NCBI GenBank assembly: GCA_002320815.1
Contig: DCLA01000036.1
Span: 8,323-72,322 of the forward strand
DNA length: 64,000 nucleotides
Reading direction: 5' to 3'
DNA from: Myxococcales bacterium UBA1660
Lineage (GTDB): Bacteria; Myxococcota_A; Polyangia; Polyangiales; Houyiibacteriaceae
The notes under the pieces are model-generated. The model was not told the DNA's origin, ran no database searches, and worked only from the letters and a program-made list of their open reading frames with translations. A program made the position numbers and the translations under genes. Numbering within the stretch: the first letter of the stretch is position 1; each line of letters opens with the position of its first letter. Below are positions 41,486 to 50,580 of this stretch, piece by piece.

Positions 41486-44400
41486 GGGCGCCGCGGGCGC
41501 CTCGTCCCGGCCGGCCACCCGACAGCCGCAGCCCTCGTCGGCGGGCGCGTCGGTGCACTCGGCGCCGGGGTCGGTGCAGGCGAAGTAGCCCAGGGCGTCG
41601 TCGTCGAGCTCCAGGAGGAAGCGGGCGACCAGGGCGCGCTCCTCGGGGGTGAGGTCCGCGGGGACCCCGTCCTCGCCGTGGCCGGCGATGGCGTCCTCGA
41701 GGGTCGCGGCGGAGCCGTCGTGGAAGTAGGGCGCGCTCTGCCACACGCCGCGCAGGGTGGGCGTGTCCAGGCCGTCCAGGGCCCCGCCGCGCCGACCGCC
41801 GCTGAGGGGCCCCAGGGTGCCCACGTCGTGGCGGACGTCCAGGGCGCTGTCGGTGAGGCGCTCGCCGGCGTGGCAGCTCTGGCAGCCGGCCTCCTCGAAC
41901 AGCGCCTGACCCTGGCGGGCCTCGGGGGTCATCTCGCCGGTCTCGGTCTTGAACGGGCTGCGCGGGAAGGTGTCCAGGGTGGTCACGTACGCGGCCAGGG
42001 CGTCGAGGCGCTCGGAGCGACCGGCCTTGGGCTCCCCGAGGGCGTCCATGGTCTCCTCGAAGTCCTCGTCGGTGAGCAGGCCGGGGCCGCCGAAGTGGAG
42101 CCGGATGTCGTTCTCGAAGTCGTGGACCTCGTCGAAGTTGCCGCTCCAGTGCATCGGGCCGTGGGCGGCGCCGGCGCGACCACGCAGGTCGGTGGTGTTC
42201 CGGAGGCCCTCGCCGCGGTTGGTGAAGTCCCAGGTGCGGCCGTCGTGGTCGCCGTCGAGGTGGCAGCTGGCGCAGCTGATGTAGCCGTCCTGGCTCATGG
42301 CGCTGCCGTCGTAGAAGATCTGCTTGCCCAGGAGGACCATCGGGTCGAGGGGCTCGTCGGCCACGGTGGTCACCGAACCCAGGGTGCCCGGGCGGGCGTC
42401 GTCACCGGCCAGGAGCGAGGCCACGTCGAAGACTTCCACGGTCCGCGAGAGGAAGCTCTGGACGAAGAGCCGGCCCGCGGCGCTCAGGGCGACCCCCTGG
42501 GGAGCCAGCCCAGTGGCGAATCCGCCCACCAGGCGCCCCGTGTGGGCGTCCAAGACGTCGATCTGGTTCGACCCCTGGCTGACCACGAAAGCGAGGTCTG
42601 CAGAGGCGCTCAGGGCGACTGCGGTGGGGCTGTCGTGGTCGTTGAGGTCCACCCGCAGGTCGATGAGCTCGGATCCGGTCTCCAGATCGAGCATGGCGAC
42701 CGAGGCGCGGACGGTGTTGTCCGGGTCCAGGGGCTCGCCGTCCCGGGCACTGCCGCGCTCGATGTTGTCCTTCTTGCCCGGGATCCAGGCGCGCAGCCCG
42801 TCAGGGGAGATGGTCACCGCGGTGAGGTAGTTGAGGACCCCGCGGCCGGCGCTGGCGGTGTCCGGGCCGAGATCGAGGGCCAGCGAGTAGGTCTTCTGGA
42901 CCTCGAGGGAGTCCGCATCGAGCCGGAAGATCTCGGCGCCGTCGTCGGGGCTGCGGAAGCGGGTGACCAGGAGGGTCGAGCCGTCGATGGCCAGGCCCCG
43001 GGGCGCGAGCTCACCGGGCTCGGCGAGGCTCACGCGGCCGGTGACGGTCCCGGTGGGGTCCAGGGCGAGGACCTCGGCGGTGCCCTGGAGGGTCACGAAG
43101 AGGCGCTCGCCGTCGGGGTGGGCGGCGATGCCGTGGGGGCCGGCGCCGTAGCGGAGGGCGACCCGCTGGAGCTCGGCGCCGCCGTCGGGGTCGAGGATCA
43201 CCAGGGCGTCGTCGCCCTCGGCGGTGACCCAGAGGCGACCGTCGCCGGCCTGGGCCACGGTGCGCGGGTGGGTCCCGGCGGGGACCTCCCAGAGGACCTC
43301 GAGGGTCTCGGCGTCGATGGCGGTGAGGGTCCCGGCGTCTGGGTTGGTCACGAAGACCCGGCCGCGGGTGTCGTCCACCAGGATGGCGGTGCTGCGGGTG
43401 GGCGGGTCCTCCCGGAGCGGCGCGTGGATCACCTGGGTCGCGGCGCAGGAGCGGGCCCCACCCTCGGCGGTGGTCACCCGCAGGCGCACCGAGTGGCGGG
43501 CGGCGGCGCCGAAGACGTGGTCCAGCTGGGGCACGTCGGTGGTCACGGTGGTGTCCTCGACGGTCCACTCGTAGGTGGCGCCCACGCCGGCGTCGGCGGC
43601 GCCGAGGGTGACCGAGGTGCCCATCTCGCTGGGGTCGGCGTTGGTGATCGCGCAGGTCGGCGAGACCACCGTGTCGCCGGTGGCGAAGGTCAGGGTGAAG
43701 GTCTCGGCGATGGGGTTGCCCACCAGGTCCTTCACGCCGCCGGCGGGGATCACCACCTCGTAGGAGGTGTTCTCGGCGAAGGGCGCGTCGGGCCAGAAGG
43801 AGACCACCGTCTGGGCGTGACCGAACATGCCCGGCAGGGCGGTGCCCGCGTCGGGGCCGGTGAGCGGGCGGACCTGGATGGTCTCGGTGTCCAGCGAGTC
43901 GGGGTCGATCTGGTCGCTGAACGAGAGGAAGAGCCGCGAGGTGGTGGGGAGCTGGGTGGCGCCCTCGAGGGGGAAGGTCTTCATCATCGCGGGGCCGGTG
44001 AGGTCCCGCTCGGTGTCGTGGACCGCGAGGACCGCGCCGATGGAGACCTCGTCGTCGCCGAGGACGACGATGTTGCCGATGGGCAGGGTGAACTGGTCGT
44101 CGATGAAGGCGCCGCGGAGCTCGCCGCGCATGGCGCGCCCCTCGATGTAGCTGTCGTACTCGGGCTCGCTGAGGTCGCCGAGGCGGTACTTGTAGGTGCC
44201 GGCGTTGGGCCGGAGCGAGCCCACGAAGGCGAAGCCTTCCTGGCCGAAGGAGATGTACTCGCTGTCCGGGGTCTCCACCGAGCTGATGGGCGTGATGGCC
44301 GCCGGGTCGGTGGTCACGTCGTAGATGCGCAGCGGGGTGAGCAGGTAGGCCTCGCCGCCGTAGAAGCCACCGATGTAGCTCTCGGGTTCGGGCAGGGTCG

Positions 44401-45091
44401 ACGCCAGGAGCCCCGGGTTCCAGGGATCGGTGACGTCGACGGTGGCGATGCCCGCGAACTCCTTGGGCGTGGTGATCACCAGGTGGTTGCCCAGGGACCA
44501 GAGGGGACCGGCGATGACGCCGCCGAGCTCGTCGGTGGTCAGGCGCGCCGCGACCATCGGGTTGAGCAGGTCGGTGGTGTCCACCACGTGCAGACCGGTG
44601 CTGGTCCCGCCGACGTAGAGAGCCAGGCCCTGCCAGCTCACGCCCCAGACGGCCTCGGTGTTGTCGCCGTAGTCGACGCCCTCGATGTCCAGGGTGCAGA
44701 GGAGCTCGGGCGCCAGCGGGTCGGTGAGCCGCCAGAGCTCCACGCCATACCCGTTGATCAGCGCCGCGTAGGACTGCCACTCGGTGCCGTCGAAGCGACG
44801 CTGGAAGGCCACCTGGTGGGACTCGGCCTCGTCCTCGTTGAACGGGCTCTCGAAGGCGGTGATGAAGCGCGGCCGGTAGGGGTCGCGGATGTCCCAGAAG
44901 GAGTGCTCGCCGTTGCCCGTGAGCAGCAGCCGGCCGCTGATCACCGCGGGCTGGTTCACGTGGTAGCCCCGAGACATCTCGGTGCTCATGTAGAAACCCA
45001 CCTCCGACTCGTCGAAGGCGCGGTTGGGCATCTGGGCCTGGGTGATGCTGCCCGTGAGCACGAGCAGCAGCGAGACGAGGACGGTCCGCAT
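41420..45091 (-). CDS. Giant secreted di-heme/beta-propeller protein with MYXO-CTERM-like tail
   Basis: 1,223 residues from the ATG at 45091 (MRTVLVSLLLVLTGSITQAQ). The first 370 residues contain LVIVD-like blades, followed by a Big_5-like Ig domain (DPDSLDTETIQV...YEVVIPAGGVKDLVGNP) and a PKD-like region. A YncE-like propeller follows (VFVTNPDAGTLTAIDAETLEVLWEV). Then comes a di-heme cytochrome/peroxidase-like part with CASCH and CQSCH. The tail GCGCRVAGR, a hydrophobic helix and RRHRRSRK fits the MYXO-CTERM sorting signal, so it is probably surface-anchored after processing. Electron transfer outside the cell is plausible but inferred. Its stop lies inside the convergent CDF gene. Confidence 0.88.
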   Translation of the reverse strand: MRTVLVSLLLVLTGSITQAQMPNRAFDESEVGFYMSTEMSRGYHVNQPAVISGRLLLTGNGEHSFWDIRDPYRPRFITAFESPFNEDEAESHQVAFQRRFDGTEWQSYAALINGYGVELWRLTDPLAPELLCTLDIEGVDYGDNTEAVWGVSWQGLALYVGGTSTGLHVVDTTDLLNPMVAARLTTDELGGVIAGPLWSLGNHLVITTPKEFAGIATVDVTDPWNPGLLASTLPEPESYIGGFYGGEAYLLTPLRIYDVTTDPAAITPISSVETPDSEYISFGQEGFAFVGSLRPNAGTYKYRLGDLSEPEYDSYIEGRAMRGELRGAFIDDQFTLPIGNIVVLGDDEVSIGAVLAVHDTERDLTGPAMMKTFPLEGATQLPTTSRLFLSFSDQIDPDSLDTETIQVRPLTGPDAGTALPGMFGHAQTVVSFWPDAPFAENTSYEVVIPAGGVKDLVGNPIAETFTLTFATGDTVVSPTCAITNADPSEMGTSVTLGAADAGVGATYEWTVEDTTVTTDVPQLDHVFGAAARHSVRLRVTTAEGGARSCAATQVIHAPLREDPPTRSTAILVDDTRGRVFVTNPDAGTLTAIDAETLEVLWEVPAGTHPRTVAQAGDGRLWVTAEGDDALVILDPDGGAELQRVALRYGAGPHGIAAHPDGERLFVTLQGTAEVLALDPTGTVTGRVSLAEPGELAPRGLAIDGSTLLVTRFRSPDDGAEIFRLDADSLEVQKTYSLALDLGPDTASAGRGVLNYLTAVTISPDGLRAWIPGKKDNIERGSARDGEPLDPDNTVRASVAMLDLETGSELIDLRVDLNDHDSPTAVALSASADLAFVVSQGSNQIDVLDAHTGRLVGGFATGLAPQGVALSAAGRLFVQSFLSRTVEVFDVASLLAGDDARPGTLGSVTTVADEPLDPMVLLGKQIFYDGSAMSQDGYISCASCHLDGDHDGRTWDFTNRGEGLRNTTDLRGRAGAAHGPMHWSGNFDEVHDFENDIRLHFGGPGLLTDEDFEETMDALGEPKAGRSERLDALAAYVTTLDTFPRSPFKTETGEMTPEARQGQALFEEAGCQSCHAGERLTDSALDVRHDVGTLGPLSGGRRGGALDGLDTPTLRGVWQSAPYFHDGSAATLEDAIAGHGEDGVPADLTPEERALVARFLLELDDDALGYFACTDPGAECTDAPADEGCGCRVAGRDEAPAAPLALGGLLLGAVVMRRHRRSRK

Positions 45092-45148
45092 GCGCGGACG
45101 AGAATAACGTTCGCCGGGCCTGGGGCCCAAATCGCGGTGAGAAGGCGC

Positions 45149-45697
45149 TCAGCCGGCGGGGACGGTCGCGAGGGCTGCGGTCTCGCCGGCGTCCTCGGTC
45201 TCCGCTTCCTCGTCGACCTCTTCGTCGCTCTCGATGGCGCGGACGTTGCCGTCCTCGTCGTGCTCGAAGCCTTCGGGGAGCGCGAGGAGCCGGGCGTCGC
45301 CGGAGCGGATGCCCTCGTCGGCCAGGATGTAGCCGCGGCCTTCCTTCTCCCACTTCTGCTCGATGGTGGTCTCGGCCACGAGCATCGTGGACTGGTCGTA
45401 CCAACGGACGGTGACGTAGGCCATGGCCTCGTCCCGGGTCTCGCCGACCTGCACGTGGATGATCTCGCTGTCGGCGATTTGCATCCGCTCGTGCCACTCG
45501 TGGTGGGTCAGGCTGAACTCGCTGCGGTAGGCCGGCGCGACCCGCTGCGTCGCCAGGTCCATGCGGTTCCAGCGCACTTCGTCATTGAGGCCGACCACCG
45601 AGTCCCGGAGGCGCTCCTCGGCGCTGACGTTGTTGAAGATGCACCCCGAGGCGAGGGCGCCGAGGAGGGTGAGGCCGAGGATCGACGGAACGCGCAT
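45149..45697 (-). CDS. Small lipoprotein of unknown function
   Basis: 182 residues with signal MRVPSILGLTLLGALASGC (lipobox LASGC). A compact, mixed alpha/beta middle (RVAPAYRSEFSLTHHEWHERMQIADSEIIHVQVGE, then MAYVTVRWYDQSTMLVAETTIEQKWEKEGRGYILADE) is followed by a Glu/Asp-rich tail. The family is not recognised. It lies 57 bp upstream of the large surface protein on the same strand and could be its operon partner. Diverges from udk. Confidence 0.75.
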   Translation of the reverse strand: MRVPSILGLTLLGALASGCIFNNVSAEERLRDSVVGLNDEVRWNRMDLATQRVAPAYRSEFSLTHHEWHERMQIADSEIIHVQVGETRDEAMAYVTVRWYDQSTMLVAETTIEQKWEKEGRGYILADEGIRSGDARLLALPEGFEHDEDGNVRAIESDEEVDEEAETEDAGETAALATVPAG

Positions 45698-45783
45698 GGC
45701 CGGACACTACGGAGCGCGCGCGCGAGGGGGCAAGAAAGGGGACGGAGCGTTGGAAGCCTCGGAGGGACCGTGTATGACACGGC

Positions 45784-46437
45784 ATGACCTTGGTGATCGG
45801 CATCGCCGGCGGGACGGGCTCCGGGAAGACCACCGTCGCGAAGAAGGTGGAGTCCGCGGTTCCCATCGAGCAGGTGAACCGCATCGAGCACGACAGCTAC
45901 TACCGGGACCGCTCGGACCTCACCTACGAGCAGCGGTGTGGGCTCAACTTCGATCACCCGAGCTCCCTCGAGACCAGCCTCTTCGTGGAGCACGTCCGGG
46001 CGCTCAAGGCCGGCCAGGCCGTCGAGGTGCCCGTCTACGACTTCACCACGCACCGGCGGAAGGAGACCAGCCGCCGGGTGACGCCCAAGCCCATCCTCAT
46101 CGTCGAGGGCATCCTGGCCCTGGCCGAGCCCGACCTCCGGGCGGAGATGGACATCAAGATCTTCGTGGACACCGACTCGGACATCCGCGCCTTTCGGCGG
46201 ATCCGCCGGGACCTCGAGGAGCGCGGCCGCGACTTCGATTCGATCCGCACCCAGTACTACGAGACCGTGCGCCCGATGCACCTGCAGTTCGTCGAGCCCT
46301 CGAAGCGCTGGGCGGACCTGATCATGCCCGAGGGCGGCCAGAACCGCGTGGCCCTGGACGTGCTGATCTCCAAGCTGAAGTCGGTCATCAAGACCCACTC
46401 GTCGATCCCGCCCGCCCTCGCCGGCGAAGACGAGTAG
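45784..46437 (+). CDS. udk: Uridine kinase
   Basis: 217 residues. P-loop GGTGSGKTTVA near the N-terminus, then HDSYYRD, LNFDHPSS and the lid-type motifs PVYDFTTHRR and RRIRRDLEERGRDFDSIRTQYYETVRPMHLQFVEPSK, all diagnostic for Udk. It phosphorylates uridine and cytidine with ATP or GTP for nucleotide salvage. Length is right for the family. The next gene on the opposite strand converges 1 bp after its stop. Confidence 0.96.
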   Translation: MTLVIGIAGGTGSGKTTVAKKVESAVPIEQVNRIEHDSYYRDRSDLTYEQRCGLNFDHPSSLETSLFVEHVRALKAGQAVEVPVYDFTTHRRKETSRRVTPKPILIVEGILALAEPDLRAEMDIKIFVDTDSDIRAFRRIRRDLEERGRDFDSIRTQYYETVRPMHLQFVEPSKRWADLIMPEGGQNRVALDVLISKLKSVIKTHSSIPPALAGEDE

Positions 46438-46438
46438 G

Positions 46439-47788
46439 TCAGAGGGAGACCTGGATCTGGAGACGGATCCGGTGGTCGCCCTGGTCGAGGGCGTCGGCCC
46501 AGAGGCGGCTGTAGTCGAGCTGCACCTTGTAGGGGTGGCGGCCGGGGTAGTAGCTCGCGCCCACGGTGAGCTCGTTGGCGTCGGGGAGGCTGGTTTCGCC
46601 GAGGCCGCGGACGAAGGCGTAGCGGGCGGCTAGCTCGACCGGCACCGCGCCGAAGAGGTAGCCGGCCTGGAGGTTGGCGCCGGTGCCGTTGCGGGGGAGC
46701 TCGGTGGGGATCGGCGCGCCGAGGTCGTCGACCAGGTCGCCGGCGATGCGGGCCCCGGAGCGCCAGGACCACTCGGCCAGGAGGGAGAAGCCGCGCGCCT
46801 TGAAGTGGGCGTCGACGAAGAGGTGGTGGGTGTCGGTGGTGCCGCCGTCGACGGGGACGTCGCCCAGGATCCCGCGGTTGCGGCGCGCCCGGTCCACGTG
46901 GACGTAGCCGGCGCCGAGGGAGAGCCGCGGGCCGGTGCGGTCGAAGTCGCCCTCGACGTAGTCATCGAAGAGGCCGAAGGGGAGGACCTCGACGCGGCCG
47001 AGGTACATGAGCCCGAAGTCGTCGTAGCCGCGCGCGCCCCGGCCGCGGCCCATGTAGACGCCGGCGTAGTAGCGGAGCTTGCCCAGGCCCAGGAAGTCGG
47101 CGCTGCGCAGGTCGAAGCCCACGTCGCGGTCGAGGGTCATCTCGGCGTTGAGGATCGATCGGTCGACGAGTTGGAGGTTGCCGGAGCTGATCACCCGCTG
47201 GCGATTCGAGGGGACCTTGTACTGGCCGACGCGGACCTGGAGGTCGCGGAGGTGTCGGAAGTCGACGTAGAAGTCGAGGAGCGGTGAGCGGGTGGGCACA
47301 CCGTCGACCTGGCTGTCGCTGATCCCGACGTCAGCCGGGGAGAGCGCGATCTCCAGCTTGAAGCGGACGTTGGGGCTGAAGGTGTAGCCGCTGAGCTGGA
47401 GGCGGGCTCGGCGGATCTGGATCTGGTGGCGCCAGTCGTCGGGGCCCCGGACGTCGTAGGCGATCTGGCCGCGCGCGCGGACCTCGAGGCGGAAGCGCTC
47501 GTCGGCGCTGGTGACCCGGAGCCCGGTGCCGGGCACGAAGGAGACGTTGCCGACCTCGTCTAGCTCGTGGGGACCTTCGGTGGGCACCTCCTCGGGGCTG
47601 GGGCCGTACTCGGGATCCCGCTCGGCCTCCCGGTGCTCGTCGAAGTCCACGTCCAGGTCTTCGTCGATGTCGTCGTCGCGGTCCTCGTCGATCTGGGCGT
47701 CGCGGTCGTCGCGGTCGTCGCGCTGGGCAGACGAGGGCGCGGGCAGCGCCAGCGCGAGGGCGGCGACCATCGGGGACCAGCGGAGCAT
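46439..47788 (-). CDS. Phosphate-selective porin O/P-like outer-membrane protein
   Basis: 449 residues with signal MLRWSPMVAALALALPAPSSAQ. An acidic Asp-rich stretch (residues 24-65) is followed by a barrel typical of OprO/OprP-like porins: RFRLEVRARGQIAYDV, RRARLQLSGYTFSPNVRFKLEIAL, VRVGQYKVPSNRQRV, then ELTVGASYYPGRHPYKVQLDYSRLW. It would admit phosphate or other anions through the outer membrane. A possible weak 11-bp-spaced pair (GTTACA/GTGGCG, 47820 and 47831) lies 32 bp upstream; too weak to call a Pho box. Predicted role fits the Pho-type system at 49-61 kb. Confidence 0.85.
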   Translation of the reverse strand: MLRWSPMVAALALALPAPSSAQRDDRDDRDAQIDEDRDDDIDEDLDVDFDEHREAERDPEYGPSPEEVPTEGPHELDEVGNVSFVPGTGLRVTSADERFRLEVRARGQIAYDVRGPDDWRHQIQIRRARLQLSGYTFSPNVRFKLEIALSPADVGISDSQVDGVPTRSPLLDFYVDFRHLRDLQVRVGQYKVPSNRQRVISSGNLQLVDRSILNAEMTLDRDVGFDLRSADFLGLGKLRYYAGVYMGRGRGARGYDDFGLMYLGRVEVLPFGLFDDYVEGDFDRTGPRLSLGAGYVHVDRARRNRGILGDVPVDGGTTDTHHLFVDAHFKARGFSLLAEWSWRSGARIAGDLVDDLGAPIPTELPRNGTGANLQAGYLFGAVPVELAARYAFVRGLGETSLPDANELTVGASYYPGRHPYKVQLDYSRLWADALDQGDHRIRLQIQVSL

Positions 47789-47867
47789 GGGTGGGTCTGA
47801 CTACGACACCGTGTCGAGAGTTACAGGTCCGTGGCGGCCTCGCGTCAGCTCCCGTTCAGGTGAGGGC

Positions 47868-48785
47868 TCAGGTGCCCGGCAGGGGGATGCGCTCGTCTTC
47901 GTCGCCGGGGACCCGGGGGAAGCGGGTGGTGTCGTCTTCGCGCCACTGGCGCTTGGCTTCCTCGACGGCCTCCTTGGTGCTGGAGACGAAGTTCCAGTCG
48001 ATGAAGCGCGGGCCCACCGGCGCGCCGCCGATGAAGGCCAGGCGGGTGGTCTCGGTGGCGCGGACGTGGAGGGTGTCACCCTCCAGGACCAAGAGGGTGC
48101 CCTCGGCGGCGTCCTCGCCGGCGCACTCGATCTCGCCCTCGGCGACGTAGACCGCGCGCTCCGGCGCGGCGGGGAGCCGGATGCGGGCGCCGGGCGCGAG
48201 TTCCCAGATCACGTAGGTGAGCTCGGAGGCGATGCGCACCGGGGAGCGGTGCTCGCCGAGCTGGCCGGCGATGAGGCGCCAGCGGGCTTCGTCGGTGCCG
48301 CCGGCGGGCAGCTCGCCCACGGGCACGTGCTGGAAGAAGGGGTCGGTGTCCTGGGCCTCGTCGGGGAGCGCGACCCAGGCCTGGATCCCGTGGAGGCGCC
48401 GGGTGCGCCCCTTGGCCGACTCGGGGGTGCGCTCGCTGTGGACGATGCCGCGACCCGCGTGCATCCAGTTCACCGCGCCGGGCTCGATGGGTAGCGAGGA
48501 GCCCAGGCTGTCCCGGTGCATGATCGCGCCCTCGAAGAGGTAGGTGATCGTGGCCAGGTGGATGTGCGGATGGGGTCGCACCTCCATGCCTTCGGTGGGC
48601 TCCATGGTCGCCGGCCCGAGGTGATCGAAGAAGATGAAGGGCCCCACCATGCGACGGCGGGCCGAAGGCAGGACCCGCCGGACCGAGAAGCCGCCGAGGT
48701 CCCGGGGCCGGGCCTCGACGCGCAGGGCGATGCGGGCAGCGGCGTCGTCCTCGCAGACGGGATCGGGGGCAGGTTGCCAGCTCAT
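47868..48785 (-). CDS. Pirin-family protein
   Basis: 305 residues. The N-terminal cupin carries the pirin signature MVGPFIFFDHLGP, then RPHPHIHLATITYLFEG and HAGRGIVHSERT, in which the His/His/His/Glu metal ligands appear to be kept. GARIRLPAAPERAVYVAEGEIE belongs to the second cupin. Pirin proteins bind Fe and may act as redox-sensitive regulators or quercetin dioxygenases; which applies here cannot be seen. Confidence 0.93.
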   Translation of the reverse strand: MSWQPAPDPVCEDDAAARIALRVEARPRDLGGFSVRRVLPSARRRMVGPFIFFDHLGPATMEPTEGMEVRPHPHIHLATITYLFEGAIMHRDSLGSSLPIEPGAVNWMHAGRGIVHSERTPESAKGRTRRLHGIQAWVALPDEAQDTDPFFQHVPVGELPAGGTDEARWRLIAGQLGEHRSPVRIASELTYVIWELAPGARIRLPAAPERAVYVAEGEIECAGEDAAEGTLLVLEGDTLHVRATETTRLAFIGGAPVGPRFIDWNFVSSTKEAVEEAKRQWREDDTTRFPRVPGDEDERIPLPGT

Positions 48786-48849
48786 GACTCCGTCGTAGCG
48801 CCGGTCGGGCCCGCTGAGAAGGCGTCGCTATCGGGGAGGTCAATTAGGT

Positions 48850-48884
48850 GAGCCGCCGCGCCGTGGTGGATGGCGCGGCGGCTC
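48850..48884. terminator. Strong intergenic hairpin
   Basis: GAGCCGCCGCGCC (48850-48862) and GGCGCGGCGGCTC (48872-48884) make a perfect 13-bp stem with a 9-base loop. It lies between the pirin gene and the lipoprotein gene and could end transcription of the latter. T-runs are poor on either side. Confidence 0.55.
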
Positions 48885-48990
48885 GAGTTGGTTTGGTTGG
48901 TACGGATGGGAGATGAATCGAGGATTCAGCTCGCAGATGGGGTGGCTCCCGGGGAGGGAGCCGGGGCCCGACGAGCGGGCCCGGGGAGGC

Positions 48991-50433
<1,443 letters not shown>

Positions 50434-50514
50434 GTCGTCTTCCTTGGTTGGTCGCGGTCTGCGACTCGCGCGACCTTCCTAGGACTCGCATGCTCCCTCC
50501 GTGCATCGCGGCCG

Positions 50515-50532
50515 TGACATGCGAGTGACACG
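50515..50532. promoter_or_regulatory. Pho-box-like pair before the beta-helix lipoprotein gene
   Basis: GTGACA occurs at 50515 and 50526, an 11-bp period. In the sense of the gene it reads TGTCACTCGCATGTCA, two TGTCA half-sites, the exact half-site of the E. coli Pho box. It lies 82-99 bp upstream of the ATG at 50433. Confidence 0.7.
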
Positions 50533-50580
50533 GCGATCGCTCCGTGAGCTGCCGCATTCGGGGCAGCCGGGAGACGCGAC

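Noticed and set aside
47820..47836. Pho-box-like GTTACA/GTGGCG pair before the OprP-like porin
   Set aside because: Period is 11 bp but both half-sites deviate and there is no third copy; not called as a site.
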